Notes: generated by a model from the letters alone, not told the origin. Counted from the first letter of the stretch, positions 36,045-45,602 are shown. The stretch is 64,000 bases of DNA from Methylophilus methylotrophus DSM 46235 = ATCC 53528 (GCF_000378225.1 NZ_KB905147.1:87696-151695), one strand, 5' to 3'. A program made the numbers and translations.

Positions 36045-36089
36045 GTCATATTTATATATTATGACTTATATATAGTCAATTTAATTGAC
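36045..36089. promoter_or_regulatory. Operator cluster upstream of hipBA
   Basis: Three overlapping inverted repeats lie here: GTCATA-N9-TATGAC (36045-36065), GACT-N7-AGTC (36063-36077) and the perfect GTCAATT-T-AATTGAC (36075-36089). They are AT-rich and about 50 to 100 bases before the HipB start. They fit cooperative HipB binding and autorepression. Confidence 0.6.
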
Positions 36090-36141
36090 ACTGCCAGTGC
36101 TTGCCGGTAAAGTAAACTAATGCTAATAAGGTTTAGATGCG

Positions 36142-36492
36142 ATGAGTAATCAAGGATCAACAAATGTACGTATCTACTCCCGCTATGCGCGGGAAGCGGT
36201 GACAATGCTCGGCAATCTTATCCGTATTCATCGCATTGAACGCAAACTGAGTGTTCAGGCGCTGGCTGAGCGCGTGGGTATTTCGCGCGATATGATGCAA
36301 AGGATTGAGCAAGGGGACCCGCGCTGTGGCATTGGTCTTGTTGTGGAAGCTGCGGCGATTGTAGGCGTTCCTCTGTTTGATGCAGAGAACAGCCACACGC
36401 TGACCATGCACATCAAAGAACAGGAAGAAAAACTTCGCCTGCTCCCTAAAGCCATTCATCAAAAAAGAACGGTAGTAAAAGATGACTTCTGA
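36142..36492 (+). CDS. hipB: HipB-like XRE antitoxin and repressor
   Basis: A 116-residue protein with a helix-turn-helix of the Cro/XRE type (LSVQALAERVGISRDMMQRIEQGDP) in its first half. It is the DNA-binding antitoxin of a HipBA module. It binds HipA and represses its own promoter, which here carries several palindromes. Its end overlaps the hipA gene by 11 bases. It opens an accessory island of toxin-antitoxin genes. Confidence 0.87.
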   Translation: MSNQGSTNVRIYSRYAREAVTMLGNLIRIHRIERKLSVQALAERVGISRDMMQRIEQGDPRCGIGLVVEAAAIVGVPLFDAENSHTLTMHIKEQEEKLRLLPKAIHQKRTVVKDDF

Positions 36493-37741
36493 TCACGGTA
36501 TTGATGAGGCTTATGTATGGATTTGGCTGCCGAAAGAAATTGAACCGGTCGTTGCCGGTCGAGTAGCCAGACAGGATGATGGAAGACTGGTATTTAACTA
36601 CGGTCAAAGTTATCTCAAAAGAAAAAATGCAATTGCGATTTATGCACCGGAGTTGCCATTGCAAGCCGGTGCCATTCCTTTACGGCAAAATATGCAATTA
36701 CCCAGCTGTATCCGTGACGCCTCGCCCGATGCATGGGGGCGGCGCGTCATTATTAACCGAACGCTCGGCCTCAAAGGACTTGCAGCCGAGCCGGTTGAAC
36801 TGGATGAACTGACCTATCTATTGGAATCTGGTTCAGATCGCATCGGGGCATTGGATTTTCAAACCTCAGCCACGGAATATGTGGCGCGTGAACGCCAAAA
36901 CGCGACGCTAAATGAATTAATGGCATCGGCAGAGCGCGTAGAGCAAGGCGTTCCATTATCCCCCAAACTGGATCTCGCACTGCAACATGGCACATCGCTG
37001 GGCGGTGCACGCCCCAAAGCGTTGATTGCGGATCATGATAAAAAATATATTGCCAAATTCTCAGCCAGCAATGATCTCTATAACGTGGTCAAGGCAGAAT
37101 TTGTCGCCATGCGCCTCGCATCTATCGTCGGCCTGAATGTTGCGCCAGTAAAGTTGACGCAAGCGTTGGGTAAAGACGTGCTGTTGATAGAGCGATTTGA
37201 CCGTTTTACGGTGAACAATGGCTGGGCACGCCGCGCCATGGTATCCGCACTCACCATGCTCGACTTAGATGAAACCGAAGCACGCTATGCCAGCTACGAA
37301 GACCTGGCAACAGTGGTCCGACACCGCTTTACTCAACCTACGCGCACCCTTGAAGAGCTATTTGGGCGGATTGTGTTTAATATCTTATGTGGTAACACCG
37401 ATGATCATGCACGTAACCATGCAGCATTCTGGGATGGCCAGGCGCTAACACTCACGCCTGCTTATGATATTTGCCCACAAGGACGCACCGGCGGCGAAGC
37501 CACGCAAGCCATGTTGATTACCGGACAAAACCGATTTAGTCAGTTAACAATTTGCCTGGAGGCTGCTGCACACTTTTTGCTGCCAGTGGGCCGTGCTCGC
37601 GAAATCATCAATGCACAGCTTGAAACCATTCGTGAGCAATGGGAAGCCGTATGCGATGAGGCCAATCTCAACGAAGTGGATCGCACATTTTTGTGGGGGC
37701 GTCAGTTCCTCAATCCTTTTGCTTTGCAAGGCTGGGTTTGA
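36482..37741 (+). CDS. hipA: HipA-family serine/threonine kinase toxin
   Basis: A 419-residue kinase toxin. The N-terminal HipA domain (VAGRVARQDDGRLVFNYG) is followed by the ATP-binding loop GTSLGGARPKALI, the catalytic loop NTDDHARNHAAFW and the metal motif AYDICPQ. E. coli HipA phosphorylates glutamyl-tRNA synthetase; homologues have other tRNA synthetases as targets. All motifs needed for kinase activity are present, so the gene seems intact. Its start overlaps hipB. A degenerate csaA fragment follows its stop. Confidence 0.92.
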   Translation: MTSDHGIDEAYVWIWLPKEIEPVVAGRVARQDDGRLVFNYGQSYLKRKNAIAIYAPELPLQAGAIPLRQNMQLPSCIRDASPDAWGRRVIINRTLGLKGLAAEPVELDELTYLLESGSDRIGALDFQTSATEYVARERQNATLNELMASAERVEQGVPLSPKLDLALQHGTSLGGARPKALIADHDKKYIAKFSASNDLYNVVKAEFVAMRLASIVGLNVAPVKLTQALGKDVLLIERFDRFTVNNGWARRAMVSALTMLDLDETEARYASYEDLATVVRHRFTQPTRTLEELFGRIVFNILCGNTDDHARNHAAFWDGQALTLTPAYDICPQGRTGGEATQAMLITGQNRFSQLTICLEAAAHFLLPVGRAREIINAQLETIREQWEAVCDEANLNEVDRTFLWGRQFLNPFALQGWV

Positions 37742-37750
37742 GTTGGCAGA

Positions 37751-37840
37751 TTGAATGAATTCACCAAGGTTGAGCAATACGTTGGTCTCGAGATTGGCAT
37801 GCACAAACTCAGCGCCGTTATTTTGCTTTTACAAACATAA
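37751..37840 (+). pseudogene. Degenerate fragment of csaA
   Basis: Twelve bases after the hipA stop the frame reads LNEFTKVEQYVG and then stops at 37838-37840. It matches [12 protein letters not shown] at the start of csaA (38590 onward). At the DNA level GAATGA(A/T)TTCACCAAGGTTGA is shared over 21 bases (37753-37773 and 38590-38610) with one mismatch; beyond it the match decays. It looks like a relic of a second csaA copy, split from the intact gene by mntA-hepT. Confidence 0.6.
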
Positions 37841-37888
37841 TCATTTAAGATTTTGACAAACCTAACTTTTTGATTTGCAATTGTTTCC

Positions 37889-38179
37889 ATGAAACCATCC
37901 CAAGCACTAAATCAACACAGGCAAGCCATTCGCCAAATTGTGATGTCGCATCGTGCGTGCAATGCAAGAGTGTTTGGCTCTGTGCTCCATGGTGAAGATC
38001 AGGAAGGCAGTGACCTCGATTTGTTGGTAGAACCCACCTCAGAAACCAGCCTGATGGATATTGCCAAGATTCAGCATCAACTACAGCAGTTGTTAGGCGT
38101 CTCAGTGGATGTGCTTACCCCCAATGCCTTACCAGAGAGCTTTAGAGAAAAAGTGCTTTTAGAAGCATTGCCAGTATGA
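37889..38179 (+). CDS. mntA: MNT-type nucleotidyltransferase antitoxin
   Basis: A 96-residue minimal nucleotidyltransferase. FGSVLHGEDQEGSDLDLLVE carries the motif GS-X10-DXD. In the MntA-HepT system this enzyme inactivates the HEPN toxin by adding AMP units to a tyrosine next to its active site. Its stop overlaps the toxin gene by four bases. It lies 147 bases after hipA, beyond the csaA relic. Confidence 0.92.
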   Translation: MKPSQALNQHRQAIRQIVMSHRACNARVFGSVLHGEDQEGSDLDLLVEPTSETSLMDIAKIQHQLQQLLGVSVDVLTPNALPESFREKVLLEALPV

Positions 38180-38532
38180 AGACGGATCCGTTACGTGTTC
38201 CTCACTATATTGCGCACATTCTCGAAGCAATAAACCGTATTGATACATACACCGCAGAGATAGACGAAGCTGCTTTTTTAACCAACAAACTTGTGCAAGA
38301 TGCCGTGATTCGTAATATAGAAATCATCGGCGAGGCTGCTCGAAATATCCAAAAACACCATCCAGAATTTGCAACATTGCATGCCACAGTGCCGTGGGAA
38401 GATATGTACTTGATGCGCAATCGGTTGGCGCATGGATACTTTTCTATTGATTATGAGCTAGTCTGGCAAACAATCCGTCGAGACATACCAGAGTTGCATA
38501 TGCTTATTCGCAGTCTTTCCGATCAAGTTTGA
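38176..38532 (+). CDS. hepT: HEPN-domain ribonuclease toxin
   Basis: A 118-residue HEPN toxin with the RX4HXY motif, here RNRLAHGY, near residue 79. HepT cleaves RNA, and its tyrosine is modified by MntA. The conserved [14 protein letters not shown] segment is present. It is translationally coupled to mntA and is followed by a small hairpin and the intact csaA gene. Confidence 0.92.
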   Translation: MKTDPLRVPHYIAHILEAINRIDTYTAEIDEAAFLTNKLVQDAVIRNIEIIGEAARNIQKHHPEFATLHATVPWEDMYLMRNRLAHGYFSIDYELVWQTIRRDIPELHMLIRSLSDQV

Positions 38533-38535
38533 ATC

Positions 38536-38559
38536 AATCGATACGGACTCCTATCGATT
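38536..38559. repeat. Inverted repeat between hepT and csaA
   Basis: AATCGATA (38536-38543) is inverted as TATCGATT (38552-38559) around an eight-base loop, four bases after the hepT stop. There is no T-tract, so it is not a normal terminator. It could be an operator for csaA or a trace of the insertion of the toxin module. Confidence 0.45.
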
Positions 38560-38572
38560 CAAGACCGTGCAT

Positions 38573-38911
38573 ATGAATCAAATCGAATGGAATGATTTCA
38601 CCAAGGTTGAATTACGCGTTGGCCGCGTGATTTCGGCAGAAGTGTTTGCAGAGGCTCGCAAGCCAGCCTACAAACTGCAAATCGACTTTGGCCCCGAGAT
38701 CGGCATCCGTAAATCGAGCGCCCAGATTACAGCGCACTACACCCCAGAAAGCCTGGTTGGTAAACTGGTGGTCGCCGTGGTTAATTTTCAGCCCAAACAG
38801 ATTGGGCCATTGATGTCAGAATGCCTGGTGACGGGTTTTCATGATGCGGAAGGAAGAGTGACTTTATGTGTGCCGGAACATGAGGTGCCGCTTGGCACAA
38901 AGCTGCTTTAA
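38573..38911 (+). CDS. csaA: CsaA-type tRNA-binding chaperone-like protein
   Basis: A 112-residue protein made almost wholly of one tRNA-binding OB fold ([18 protein letters not shown]). CsaA forms dimers, binds tRNA and has chaperone activity linked to protein export in Bacillus; its role in proteobacteria is less clear. The ATG at 38573 gives the usual family start; a GTG two codons before is possible. No strong ribosome site is visible. A relic of the same gene lies 0.8 kb upstream. Confidence 0.9.
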   Translation: MNQIEWNDFTKVELRVGRVISAEVFAEARKPAYKLQIDFGPEIGIRKSSAQITAHYTPESLVGKLVVAVVNFQPKQIGPLMSECLVTGFHDAEGRVTLCVPEHEVPLGTKLL

Positions 38912-39019
38912 ACGATTTCATTTGCACAAATGATTCCTACGCATATTAATAATATTTAAACTGCAGAAAACAATACTGACAGATTCTGACTTCATCAACT
39001 TTTGTATCGAGTACATCCC

Positions 39020-40432
39020 ATGACTTATGCACTGATTGACAACGCCACACTCACCGCTACCGAACGAGTCATGGGAAATATTGAAGTCAAAAATCCAGAT
39101 ACAATTAATGGAGACCTCGCAGCGCTTGAAAATCTTACACAAGCAATCTTATTTTATGATGAGCTCGTATGCATTGATGACTACAAAGAAGAGCATAAAG
39201 AGAATCGCAAAAATGAGTTTAATTTCATCAAATTTTTATCTCCCTCAGATTATCAACTTAACACCTTTTCGGAGATAGCACACGCAGAAGTAAAGCGCAT
39301 ACGTCCTGAAATTCGTGCAGGGCAATTTTCAGACCCCGACTTTGGGAACTTAATTGAGCAGTTAAAGCTGAATATGATTTGCACTTGGGATTTACGTTCT
39401 AGCGTATATTACTTAACAATGAAAATGCTAGGGCAGCCCGACTCAGCTGAGTATGAAAAATATAGCAAGCTTAGTGCCACAATTTACAGCGAGCTAACAG
39501 ATAGTTCAACGACTCGTGGGCATTGGTCAGAAGACGTACGACTAGTTGGTAGTGATGGTCAAGAAATATCCAAGGAGCAAATGAGGAGAGACTCTACTTC
39601 TAACTCACGTGGTCTCGGCGGCACCACTAGAGGTTTAGATATTTTTATAGCTTCTCTTAATTGGCTTGCATATAAATCTATTTATTACAGTATTACTGCA
39701 AAATATTTGAGGGCTGATACTTTCCTTCATCCAATCAGACATGCATATCAAATTCACTGGTTTAAAAAAGCTGGTGTTTTTGGGCATGACTTTACTTCTA
39801 AATTAATCGCCTCTTTAGCCGCTCAAACATCGAAAACATTTGGAGAAATTTCAGACTATGGAAGAAATACTGCTATAAGTCTTGAATTACCAATATTCTC
39901 AGCCTGGCTCACATCTCAATCAGGCAATTCCAAGCAAATTATCAGCTCAGCTCTTGAATTAAGAAATGAACAGAGCCTTCAGGAAATTAGGGGGCTATTA
40001 AGCCAGATTCGGATTGCATTTGACGAAAATGGACTTGCACCAGCGAACAAACTAATTCAAAAATGGGATAGCTCTGTACAAAAAGCGACTCAAGAGCTAA
40101 AACAAAAATATGGTCTAAAGACTGACCAAGGATTTCAATTTAGTAATCTAATTAAAAGTTATAATGCTATCGCTGCATTCAAGGGACTACCTCAATTTCC
40201 TGAGGTTGATTTCAAAATACCATTGCCTGAATTCATAACAAACAATAGATCAAACTCTTTCTCCACTCTCTTCAAGGATATCTCATCTGATCTCACATCT
40301 ATTGAGCGCTTAGGTAGCATAAGGGATATGATGGCAAGTAATTTTGTAATAAACGATGAGCACTACTCTCCACCTAAGTTTGAATTACCGGAGTTTAGTC
40401 ATATCTCCTCAGAGTGGAAATTGAGAATGTAG
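39020..40432 (+). CDS. Orphan AT-rich protein of unknown function
   Basis: A 470-residue protein that I do not recognise. No signal peptide, membrane helix or known catalytic motif is obvious. The N-terminal 100 residues are acidic and helix-rich, with DDYKEEHKENRKNEF. A middle part has RDSTSNSRGLGGTTRG and aromatic-rich LNWLAYKSIYYSITAKYL. The C-terminal half is coiled-coil-like (LIQKWDSSVQKATQELKQKYG). Base composition and codon use are much more AT-rich than the neighbours, which points to recent transfer. It closes the toxin-antitoxin island, so a defence or stress role is possible but unproven. A TTG at 39002 is an alternative start. Confidence 0.8.
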   Translation: MTYALIDNATLTATERVMGNIEVKNPDTINGDLAALENLTQAILFYDELVCIDDYKEEHKENRKNEFNFIKFLSPSDYQLNTFSEIAHAEVKRIRPEIRAGQFSDPDFGNLIEQLKLNMICTWDLRSSVYYLTMKMLGQPDSAEYEKYSKLSATIYSELTDSSTTRGHWSEDVRLVGSDGQEISKEQMRRDSTSNSRGLGGTTRGLDIFIASLNWLAYKSIYYSITAKYLRADTFLHPIRHAYQIHWFKKAGVFGHDFTSKLIASLAAQTSKTFGEISDYGRNTAISLELPIFSAWLTSQSGNSKQIISSALELRNEQSLQEIRGLLSQIRIAFDENGLAPANKLIQKWDSSVQKATQELKQKYGLKTDQGFQFSNLIKSYNAIAAFKGLPQFPEVDFKIPLPEFITNNRSNSFSTLFKDISSDLTSIERLGSIRDMMASNFVINDEHYSPPKFELPEFSHISSEWKLRM

Positions 40433-40451
40433 TTAATTTTAAGCTAATCAA

Positions 40452-40856
40452 TCATCTTGGAATAATATGCACCTTCGCATGCGTCACCCCCGTCTGTGAC
40501 GAGATCGCATTGACGCAAGCCTCTACCTCGGCGATCTTGCCTTTCAATATCACCGTTTCCATGCAATTATCATGATCCAAATGCACATGCTGGGCAGTGA
40601 TAATCACATCATGGTGGTCGTGTTGTAGTTGATTCACACGGCTGGCGAGCTGGCGTTCGTGATGATCATAAACATAACTGAGCGAGGCAACGCACTCGGC
40701 CTGTGTGTGATCTCCACTTTCCATCACTGCTTCATCAAGCGCCTTTCGCACGAGGTCACGAAAAGCTTCTGAGCGGTTGACGTAGGCCCGAACGGCGACC
40801 AGTTGGTCAAAGGCATCGGCCAGGTCATCTTCCACCGAAATTGTAATGCGTCGCAT
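40452..40856 (-). CDS. nikR: Nickel-responsive regulator NikR
   Basis: A 134-residue ribbon-helix-helix repressor. Residues 1-45 (MRRITISVEDDLADAF) form the DNA-binding part. The C-terminal ACT-like domain carries nickel ligands H79, H90, H92 and C98 (HVHLDHDNC), in the spacing known from E. coli NikR. With nickel bound it represses uptake genes. I chose the ATG at 40856; 13 more codons are open upstream but lack family similarity. It lies behind a TonB receptor that has a NikR-like operator. Confidence 0.94.
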   Translation of the reverse strand: MRRITISVEDDLADAFDQLVAVRAYVNRSEAFRDLVRKALDEAVMESGDHTQAECVASLSYVYDHHERQLASRVNQLQHDHHDVIITAQHVHLDHDNCMETVILKGKIAEVEACVNAISSQTGVTHAKVHIIPR

Positions 40857-40960
40857 AAAGTGTCTCTGGATAGTAAGTGAACAGTTGCCCGTCACACTCG
40901 GGCGTTAATCATTCTAATATACCGAAAAACCTTTTGTGAGCATTGTGGCGGCGTAGGCAA

Positions 40961-40996
40961 AAATAAAACTCGCACAGTATCCATGCGAGTTTTATT
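40961..40996. terminator. Terminator after the TonB receptor gene
   Basis: AAAACTCGCA (40965-40974) pairs with TGCGAGTTTT (40984-40993), with A/T-tracts on both sides. On the minus strand it ends the receptor transcript before nikR, so nikR needs its own promoter or read-through. Confidence 0.85.
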
Positions 40997-41010
40997 CAAG
41001 GTAATTTGTT

Positions 41011-43056
41011 TTAGAAGTTATAGGTGACAGTTAACCTTGCTGACCTAGGTTCCACCGGATGAAAGTGCTTGTCGTTCACCGGGGTTGCTTCACCGGCCAG
41101 TTGTGATTCGTAATAGTAGTCGATATCGCTGGCTTTACGGTCAAACAAGTTAAATACATCCAGGGTGAGAGTGGTGCGTGGGTTGTAGCGATAGCCCACG
41201 CGCGCGTAGGTGAGGACGGTCGAGTTAGAGCGTATAGAGTTATCTTCAATGAGTGGCCTTGGCCCAAAGTAGCGCAATTGCACACTGCCAAACCAGTTAC
41301 CCCAGTTGGTGACCGTGGCGCCGAGTGAGGCGACTTTATTGATGGCGCCGGGGATATATTGTCCGGCAGGATCTGCGTGCGTAAAGCGGGCTTTTGAGAG
41401 TGCGAGATCCATATCTAGCAACAGCCAGTCATTCACTACGTAATGGTTGTTCCATTCAATGCCATACCGGCGGCTGGCACGGCTGGGTTCAGTTTCACCG
41501 GCGTCACCCACAAACAGGAGCTCGGAATCAATATCCAGCTGCCAGATAGCCAATGAACTTTGCAGGCCAGGAATCCACTCGCTGCGGATGCCGACTTCGC
41601 TGCCCCTGGTACTTACCAGCGGCGTCACTGGCGTGGCTACGCCACCACCAGGTAACACGGTTTGCGTGGTGCCGCGGGCATCGTTACTGTGAAAGCCTTT
41701 GCCGATATTGTAAAAAAGCTCAGTGTTGGCCCATGGGCCGAAGATGACGGAGAGTTTGGGCGAGGTAATGCCATCCCCTTTATTGCCAGAGTTGCCATTG
41801 ATGCTGCTTTTGACATCAAACTGGTAGCGGTCATAGCGCACGCCAGCCACGGTACGCAGCTTTTCATGCCACCAGACGGTATTTTCGGCATAGAGGCCTG
41901 CACTGCTTTCCTCAACCTTGTCTGAACGGATCAGTGAAATGCGTTGTGTGTTCACCGTGTTATACAGCGCAACCGGGGAGAGTTTGTCATAGCGGGTTTG
42001 TATGCCCAACTTGTTTTCCATAGGCAAGCCCGCCAACTCGCCCAGCCACGATTTACTGAGATTCACGCCGAGCATGGTGCGCTTTTCGCTCTGGTTAAAC
42101 TGGTCGCCATTGACCGGGTCGTTGAGAAAATATGTGAAGTTGCTGTAGAGGTCTAACTCGGAACGCACGGCATAGGCGCTCATTTGCCAGCTGCCATGCT
42201 GGTCACGATGCTGTTTGTTAAATGACAGGCTGTAGCGTGATGAATCGCCGCCATCGGTGGGGTCTATGGCATCAAAGCGGCCAATTTGCCCGGAACGCAC
42301 GACGCGCAGCGGAATCTGGTCGGTGCTGTTCCAGCGGTTGTGGTACGCCATGGCAGTGAAGGTGGTACTGTCGTGTGCGTCGCCTTCACTGTAGCGCAAC
42401 ATGCCGTTATATTTCCTCACGCCTTCAGCCACCTGCCACGGGCCATCATAGTGATTCACATCCAGTGCATACAACAAATGTCCTTCCCCTAAGCCCACCG
42501 AGTTTGCCAACAACATGCGTTGGTAATCGTAACTACCCACGGTCAGGCTGGCGATGCCTTGTGGCAATTGGTTTAGCAGATGCAACCTGGCCGCGCCCGC
42601 GGAAGAAAAATCCCCTTCTTGTGCTGAATAAGGGCCTTTTTTGTAATGGATATGACTCACCAGCTCAGGGATGAGGAAATTCAAATCGGTGTAGCCTTGG
42701 CCGTGTGCATGCGTGCGCATATTCACGGGCATATCGTCCACATAAGTGGCAAAGTCTGTGCCGTGATCAAGATTAAACCCGCGCAGGTAAAACTGGTTGG
42801 CTTTGCCGCTACCACTGTGTTGGGTGACGATCATGCCGGGGACAAATTCAAGAATCTCGCCGATGCGGGCAATGGGCCGGCTTTTGATCAGGCTGGCGTT
42901 CACCTTGCCTTCACTGGCGGCATCTGAAGAGCCAATTGCATTATCATAATGCGCACGGACTTCGATCTCATCAAGGTCCACTGTTTCTGTGGCATAGCTG
43001 GGCATGCTTGCAAACAGGCCCACCAGTGCCAAAGACATGCCTGACTGTTTTTTCAT
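41011..43056 (-). CDS. TonB-dependent outer-membrane receptor, probably for nickel
   Basis: A 681-residue receptor. Signal peptide ends in PSYATE. The plug begins DLDEIEVRAHYDNA, in TonB-box position, and includes VPGMIVTQHSGSGKANQFYLRGFNLDHGTDFATYVDDMP. The 22-strand barrel ends in LTVTYNF. The plug loop MRTHAHGQGYTD is histidine-rich. Nickel is inferred as the metal because nikR is adjacent and a GTATGA-TCATAC palindrome precedes the gene. The ligand could be a nickel chelate rather than a free ion. No energising TonB genes are in the window. Confidence 0.88.
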   Translation of the reverse strand: MKKQSGMSLALVGLFASMPSYATETVDLDEIEVRAHYDNAIGSSDAASEGKVNASLIKSRPIARIGEILEFVPGMIVTQHSGSGKANQFYLRGFNLDHGTDFATYVDDMPVNMRTHAHGQGYTDLNFLIPELVSHIHYKKGPYSAQEGDFSSAGAARLHLLNQLPQGIASLTVGSYDYQRMLLANSVGLGEGHLLYALDVNHYDGPWQVAEGVRKYNGMLRYSEGDAHDSTTFTAMAYHNRWNSTDQIPLRVVRSGQIGRFDAIDPTDGGDSSRYSLSFNKQHRDQHGSWQMSAYAVRSELDLYSNFTYFLNDPVNGDQFNQSEKRTMLGVNLSKSWLGELAGLPMENKLGIQTRYDKLSPVALYNTVNTQRISLIRSDKVEESSAGLYAENTVWWHEKLRTVAGVRYDRYQFDVKSSINGNSGNKGDGITSPKLSVIFGPWANTELFYNIGKGFHSNDARGTTQTVLPGGGVATPVTPLVSTRGSEVGIRSEWIPGLQSSLAIWQLDIDSELLFVGDAGETEPSRASRRYGIEWNNHYVVNDWLLLDMDLALSKARFTHADPAGQYIPGAINKVASLGATVTNWGNWFGSVQLRYFGPRPLIEDNSIRSNSTVLTYARVGYRYNPRTTLTLDVFNLFDRKASDIDYYYESQLAGEATPVNDKHFHPVEPRSARLTVTYNF

Positions 43057-43073
43057 AAGGGTCGCTCTCTTCT

Positions 43074-43102
43074 CGTATGATTTTTTATTAATTATTCATA
43101 CG
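43074..43102. promoter_or_regulatory. NikR-like operator
   Basis: CGTATGA (43074-43080) is inverted as TCATACG (43096-43102). The known E. coli NikR site is GTATGA-N16-TCATAC; here the spacer is 15. It lies 18 bases before the receptor start codon, where it would block transcription. Confidence 0.7.
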
Positions 43103-43183
43103 ATGGCATTATCCACTAAAAGCAGTCGTGGTCTTATACGTAAATTGACGAAGAGGACACTGTCAGGAAAAAGTCATGGACGT

Positions 43184-43209
43184 AAAAAAGCCCGCTTGCG
43201 CGGGCTTTT
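43184..43209 (-). terminator. Terminator of pnp
   Basis: GCCCGC (43190-43195) pairs with GCGGGC (43200-43205) around a four-base loop. On the minus strand it is followed by TTTTTT. It lies 15 bases after the pnp stop. Confidence 0.9.
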
Positions 43210-43223
43210 GATTGCTTAACGAC

Positions 43224-45344
43224 TTATTCAGCCGCTGGCGCTTCTTCTCTTGCAGGTGGATCGATCAGGGCTTTCATGCTCAAACGCACTTTGCCTTTGT
43301 CGTCGATTTCAACCACTTTCACTTTGACCACGTCACCTTCTTTGAGGTAATCGCTGACGGCTTTCACGCGCTCGTGGGCAATTTGTGAAATGTGTACCAG
43401 GCCATCTTTACCTGGCAACAAGGTCACCACAGCACCAAAGTCGAGGATCTTGACCACTGGGCCTTCGTAGATCTGGCCGACTTCGACTTCTGCGGTGATC
43501 TGTGCGATACGGCGTTGTGCTTCAGCGCCTTCGTCCGCATTTGTGCAAGCGATCTTCACGGTACCGTCATCTTCGATGTCGATGCTGGTGTTGGTTTCTT
43601 TGGTCAGTGCCTGGATCACGGCACCACCTTTACCGATCACGTCACGGATTTTGTCCGGATTGATCTTCATGGTGATGATACGTGGGGCAAACTGTGACAT
43701 TTCAGTGTTCACGCCAGACACGGCTTGCTTCATCAGGCCCAGAATATGCGCGCGGCCTTCTTTGGCTTGTGCCAGTGCCACTTGCATGATCTGTGCAGTG
43801 ATGCCGGTGATCTTGATGTCCATTTGCAGGGCAGTCACGCCTTTGTCGGTACCAGCCACTTTAAAGTCCATGTCACCCAGGTGGTCTTCGTCACCCAGAA
43901 TGTCGGTCAGCACCGCGACGCGGTTGCCCTCTTTAATCAAGCCCATGGCCACACCAGCCACATGTGCAGTCAATGGCACACCAGCATCCAGCATAGCCAA
44001 ACAGCCACCACAGACAGACGCCATGGAGCTGGAACCGTTGGACTCAGTGATCTCGGACACCACGCGGATGGTGTAGTCGAAATCTTCTTTCTTAGGCAAT
44101 ACGGCTTTCAATGCACGTTTAGCCAGGTTACCGTGGCCGATTTCGCGGCGTTTTGGTGAACCGACACGGCCAGTTTCGCCAGTGGCGAACGGAGGCATGT
44201 TGTAGTGCAGCATGAAGTTTTCGTAGTATTCGCCAGCCAGCGCGTCAATGATTTGCTCATCTTTGCCTGTACCCAAGGTGGTTACTACCAAAGCCTGTGT
44301 TTCGCCACGGGTAAACAGGGCAGAACCGTGGGTGCGTGGCAATACGCCGGAGCGGATGGTGATCGGACGCACGGTACGTGTATCGCGGCCATCAATCCGT
44401 GGCTCACCATTCAAAATCTGGCTACGTACGGTTTTCGCTTCGAGTTTAAAGAATTCGTCTTTAATCTTGTTGGCTTCCAGCGTTGAGGTTTCTTCAGTGA
44501 TCAAGGTGCTCATGACGCGAGACTTGATTTCGTCGAGCTTGGCAGAGCGCTCACCTTTGGATTTGATTTTGAAGGCAGCGTTGATGTCTTCAGCGGCAAT
44601 CGCTTCCACTTTTGCAATCAGCGCAGTGTCTGGCTCTGGCGGTGTCCAGTCCCAGGGTTCTTTACCAGCTTCAGCAGCCAGCTCGTTGATCATTTTGATC
44701 ACAGGTTGCATTTGCTCGTGACCGAACACGACGGCACCTAGCATCACGTCTTCTGGCAATTCTTTGGCTTCGGATTCCACCATCATCACAGCAGTTTCAG
44801 TCGCGGCAACCACCAAGTCCAGCTCGGACTCTTTCAACTGTGTCGCGGTTGGGTTCAACACGTATTCACCGTTGATGTAACCCACTTTAACTGCACCCAT
44901 CGGGCCGTAGAAAGGGATACCAGCCAACGCTACAGCAGCAGACGCACCGATCATGGCTGGAATGTCAGCATCGATTTCTGGATCGATGGACAAAACCGTG
45001 GCGACGATTTGCACTTCGTTATAGAACGCATCTGGGAACAGCGGACGCATCGGGCGGTCGATCAAACGTGCCGTCAGGGTTTCTTTTTCGCTAGGACGGC
45101 CTTCACGCTTGAAGTAACCACCTGGAATGCGGCCAGCCGCATAGGTTTTTTCCTGGTAATCCACGGTCAATGGAAAGAAATCCTGACCTTCTTTGACTTC
45201 GGTTTTCGCTGTCGCGGCCACCAGCACAACGGTATCGCCATAGCTCACCATCACTGCGCCATCGGCCTGGCGTGCGATTTCCCCGGTTTCAATGGTCAGG
45301 GTATGCGCCCCAAGCTGGAGGCTTTTTTTCGTAATTTCAAACAT
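43224..45344 (-). CDS. pnp: Polynucleotide phosphorylase
   Basis: A 706-residue 3'-5' exoribonuclease that degrades RNA with phosphate and is part of the degradosome. Two RNase PH domains are followed by the KH domain ([20 protein letters not shown]) and an S1 domain ([23 protein letters not shown]). The start [12 protein letters not shown] at 45344 follows AAAGGA; an ATG seven codons upstream is less likely. It follows rpsO in the usual order, with a terminator between them that probably allows part read-through. Confidence 0.97.
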   Translation of the reverse strand: MFEITKKSLQLGAHTLTIETGEIARQADGAVMVSYGDTVVLVAATAKTEVKEGQDFFPLTVDYQEKTYAAGRIPGGYFKREGRPSEKETLTARLIDRPMRPLFPDAFYNEVQIVATVLSIDPEIDADIPAMIGASAAVALAGIPFYGPMGAVKVGYINGEYVLNPTATQLKESELDLVVAATETAVMMVESEAKELPEDVMLGAVVFGHEQMQPVIKMINELAAEAGKEPWDWTPPEPDTALIAKVEAIAAEDINAAFKIKSKGERSAKLDEIKSRVMSTLITEETSTLEANKIKDEFFKLEAKTVRSQILNGEPRIDGRDTRTVRPITIRSGVLPRTHGSALFTRGETQALVVTTLGTGKDEQIIDALAGEYYENFMLHYNMPPFATGETGRVGSPKRREIGHGNLAKRALKAVLPKKEDFDYTIRVVSEITESNGSSSMASVCGGCLAMLDAGVPLTAHVAGVAMGLIKEGNRVAVLTDILGDEDHLGDMDFKVAGTDKGVTALQMDIKITGITAQIMQVALAQAKEGRAHILGLMKQAVSGVNTEMSQFAPRIITMKINPDKIRDVIGKGGAVIQALTKETNTSIDIEDDGTVKIACTNADEGAEAQRRIAQITAEVEVGQIYEGPVVKILDFGAVVTLLPGKDGLVHISQIAHERVKAVSDYLKEGDVVKVKVVEIDDKGKVRLSMKALIDPPAREEAPAAE

Positions 45345-45522
45345 TGTTTTTCCTTTATCTACCATGGCTATTCACTACCCAATAGCCAATCTCTCTACAA
45401 TTATGCGGTGACTTCCATCAGCACGCTTTTTGTTCTAAATAGGCACAAAACGCACTCACAGAAGCCACCCCGGTTGGTGAGAATAAAATCCAAAAGATTC
45501 CAAATCTGAGGATTTTTAAAAC

Positions 45523-45558
45523 AAAAAAGCCGAGGCAGTCACCATGCCATCGGCTTTT
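45523..45558 (-). terminator. Terminator between rpsO and pnp
   Basis: AAAAGCCGA and TCGGCTTTT arms with inner GGCA/TGCC pairing form one long stem with a single bulge. On the minus strand it ends in TTTTTT. The arrangement matches the rpsO attenuator before pnp in other proteobacteria. Confidence 0.85.
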
Positions 45559-45602
45559 ATTTCGTTAAAAGTGAACTGGATTAAACGTCACTTTTAGCCA
45601 AA

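Noticed and set aside
43224..45344. Long opposite-strand frames inside pnp, infB and nusA
   Set aside because: They mirror the codon pattern of the real genes and lack start signals or domains.
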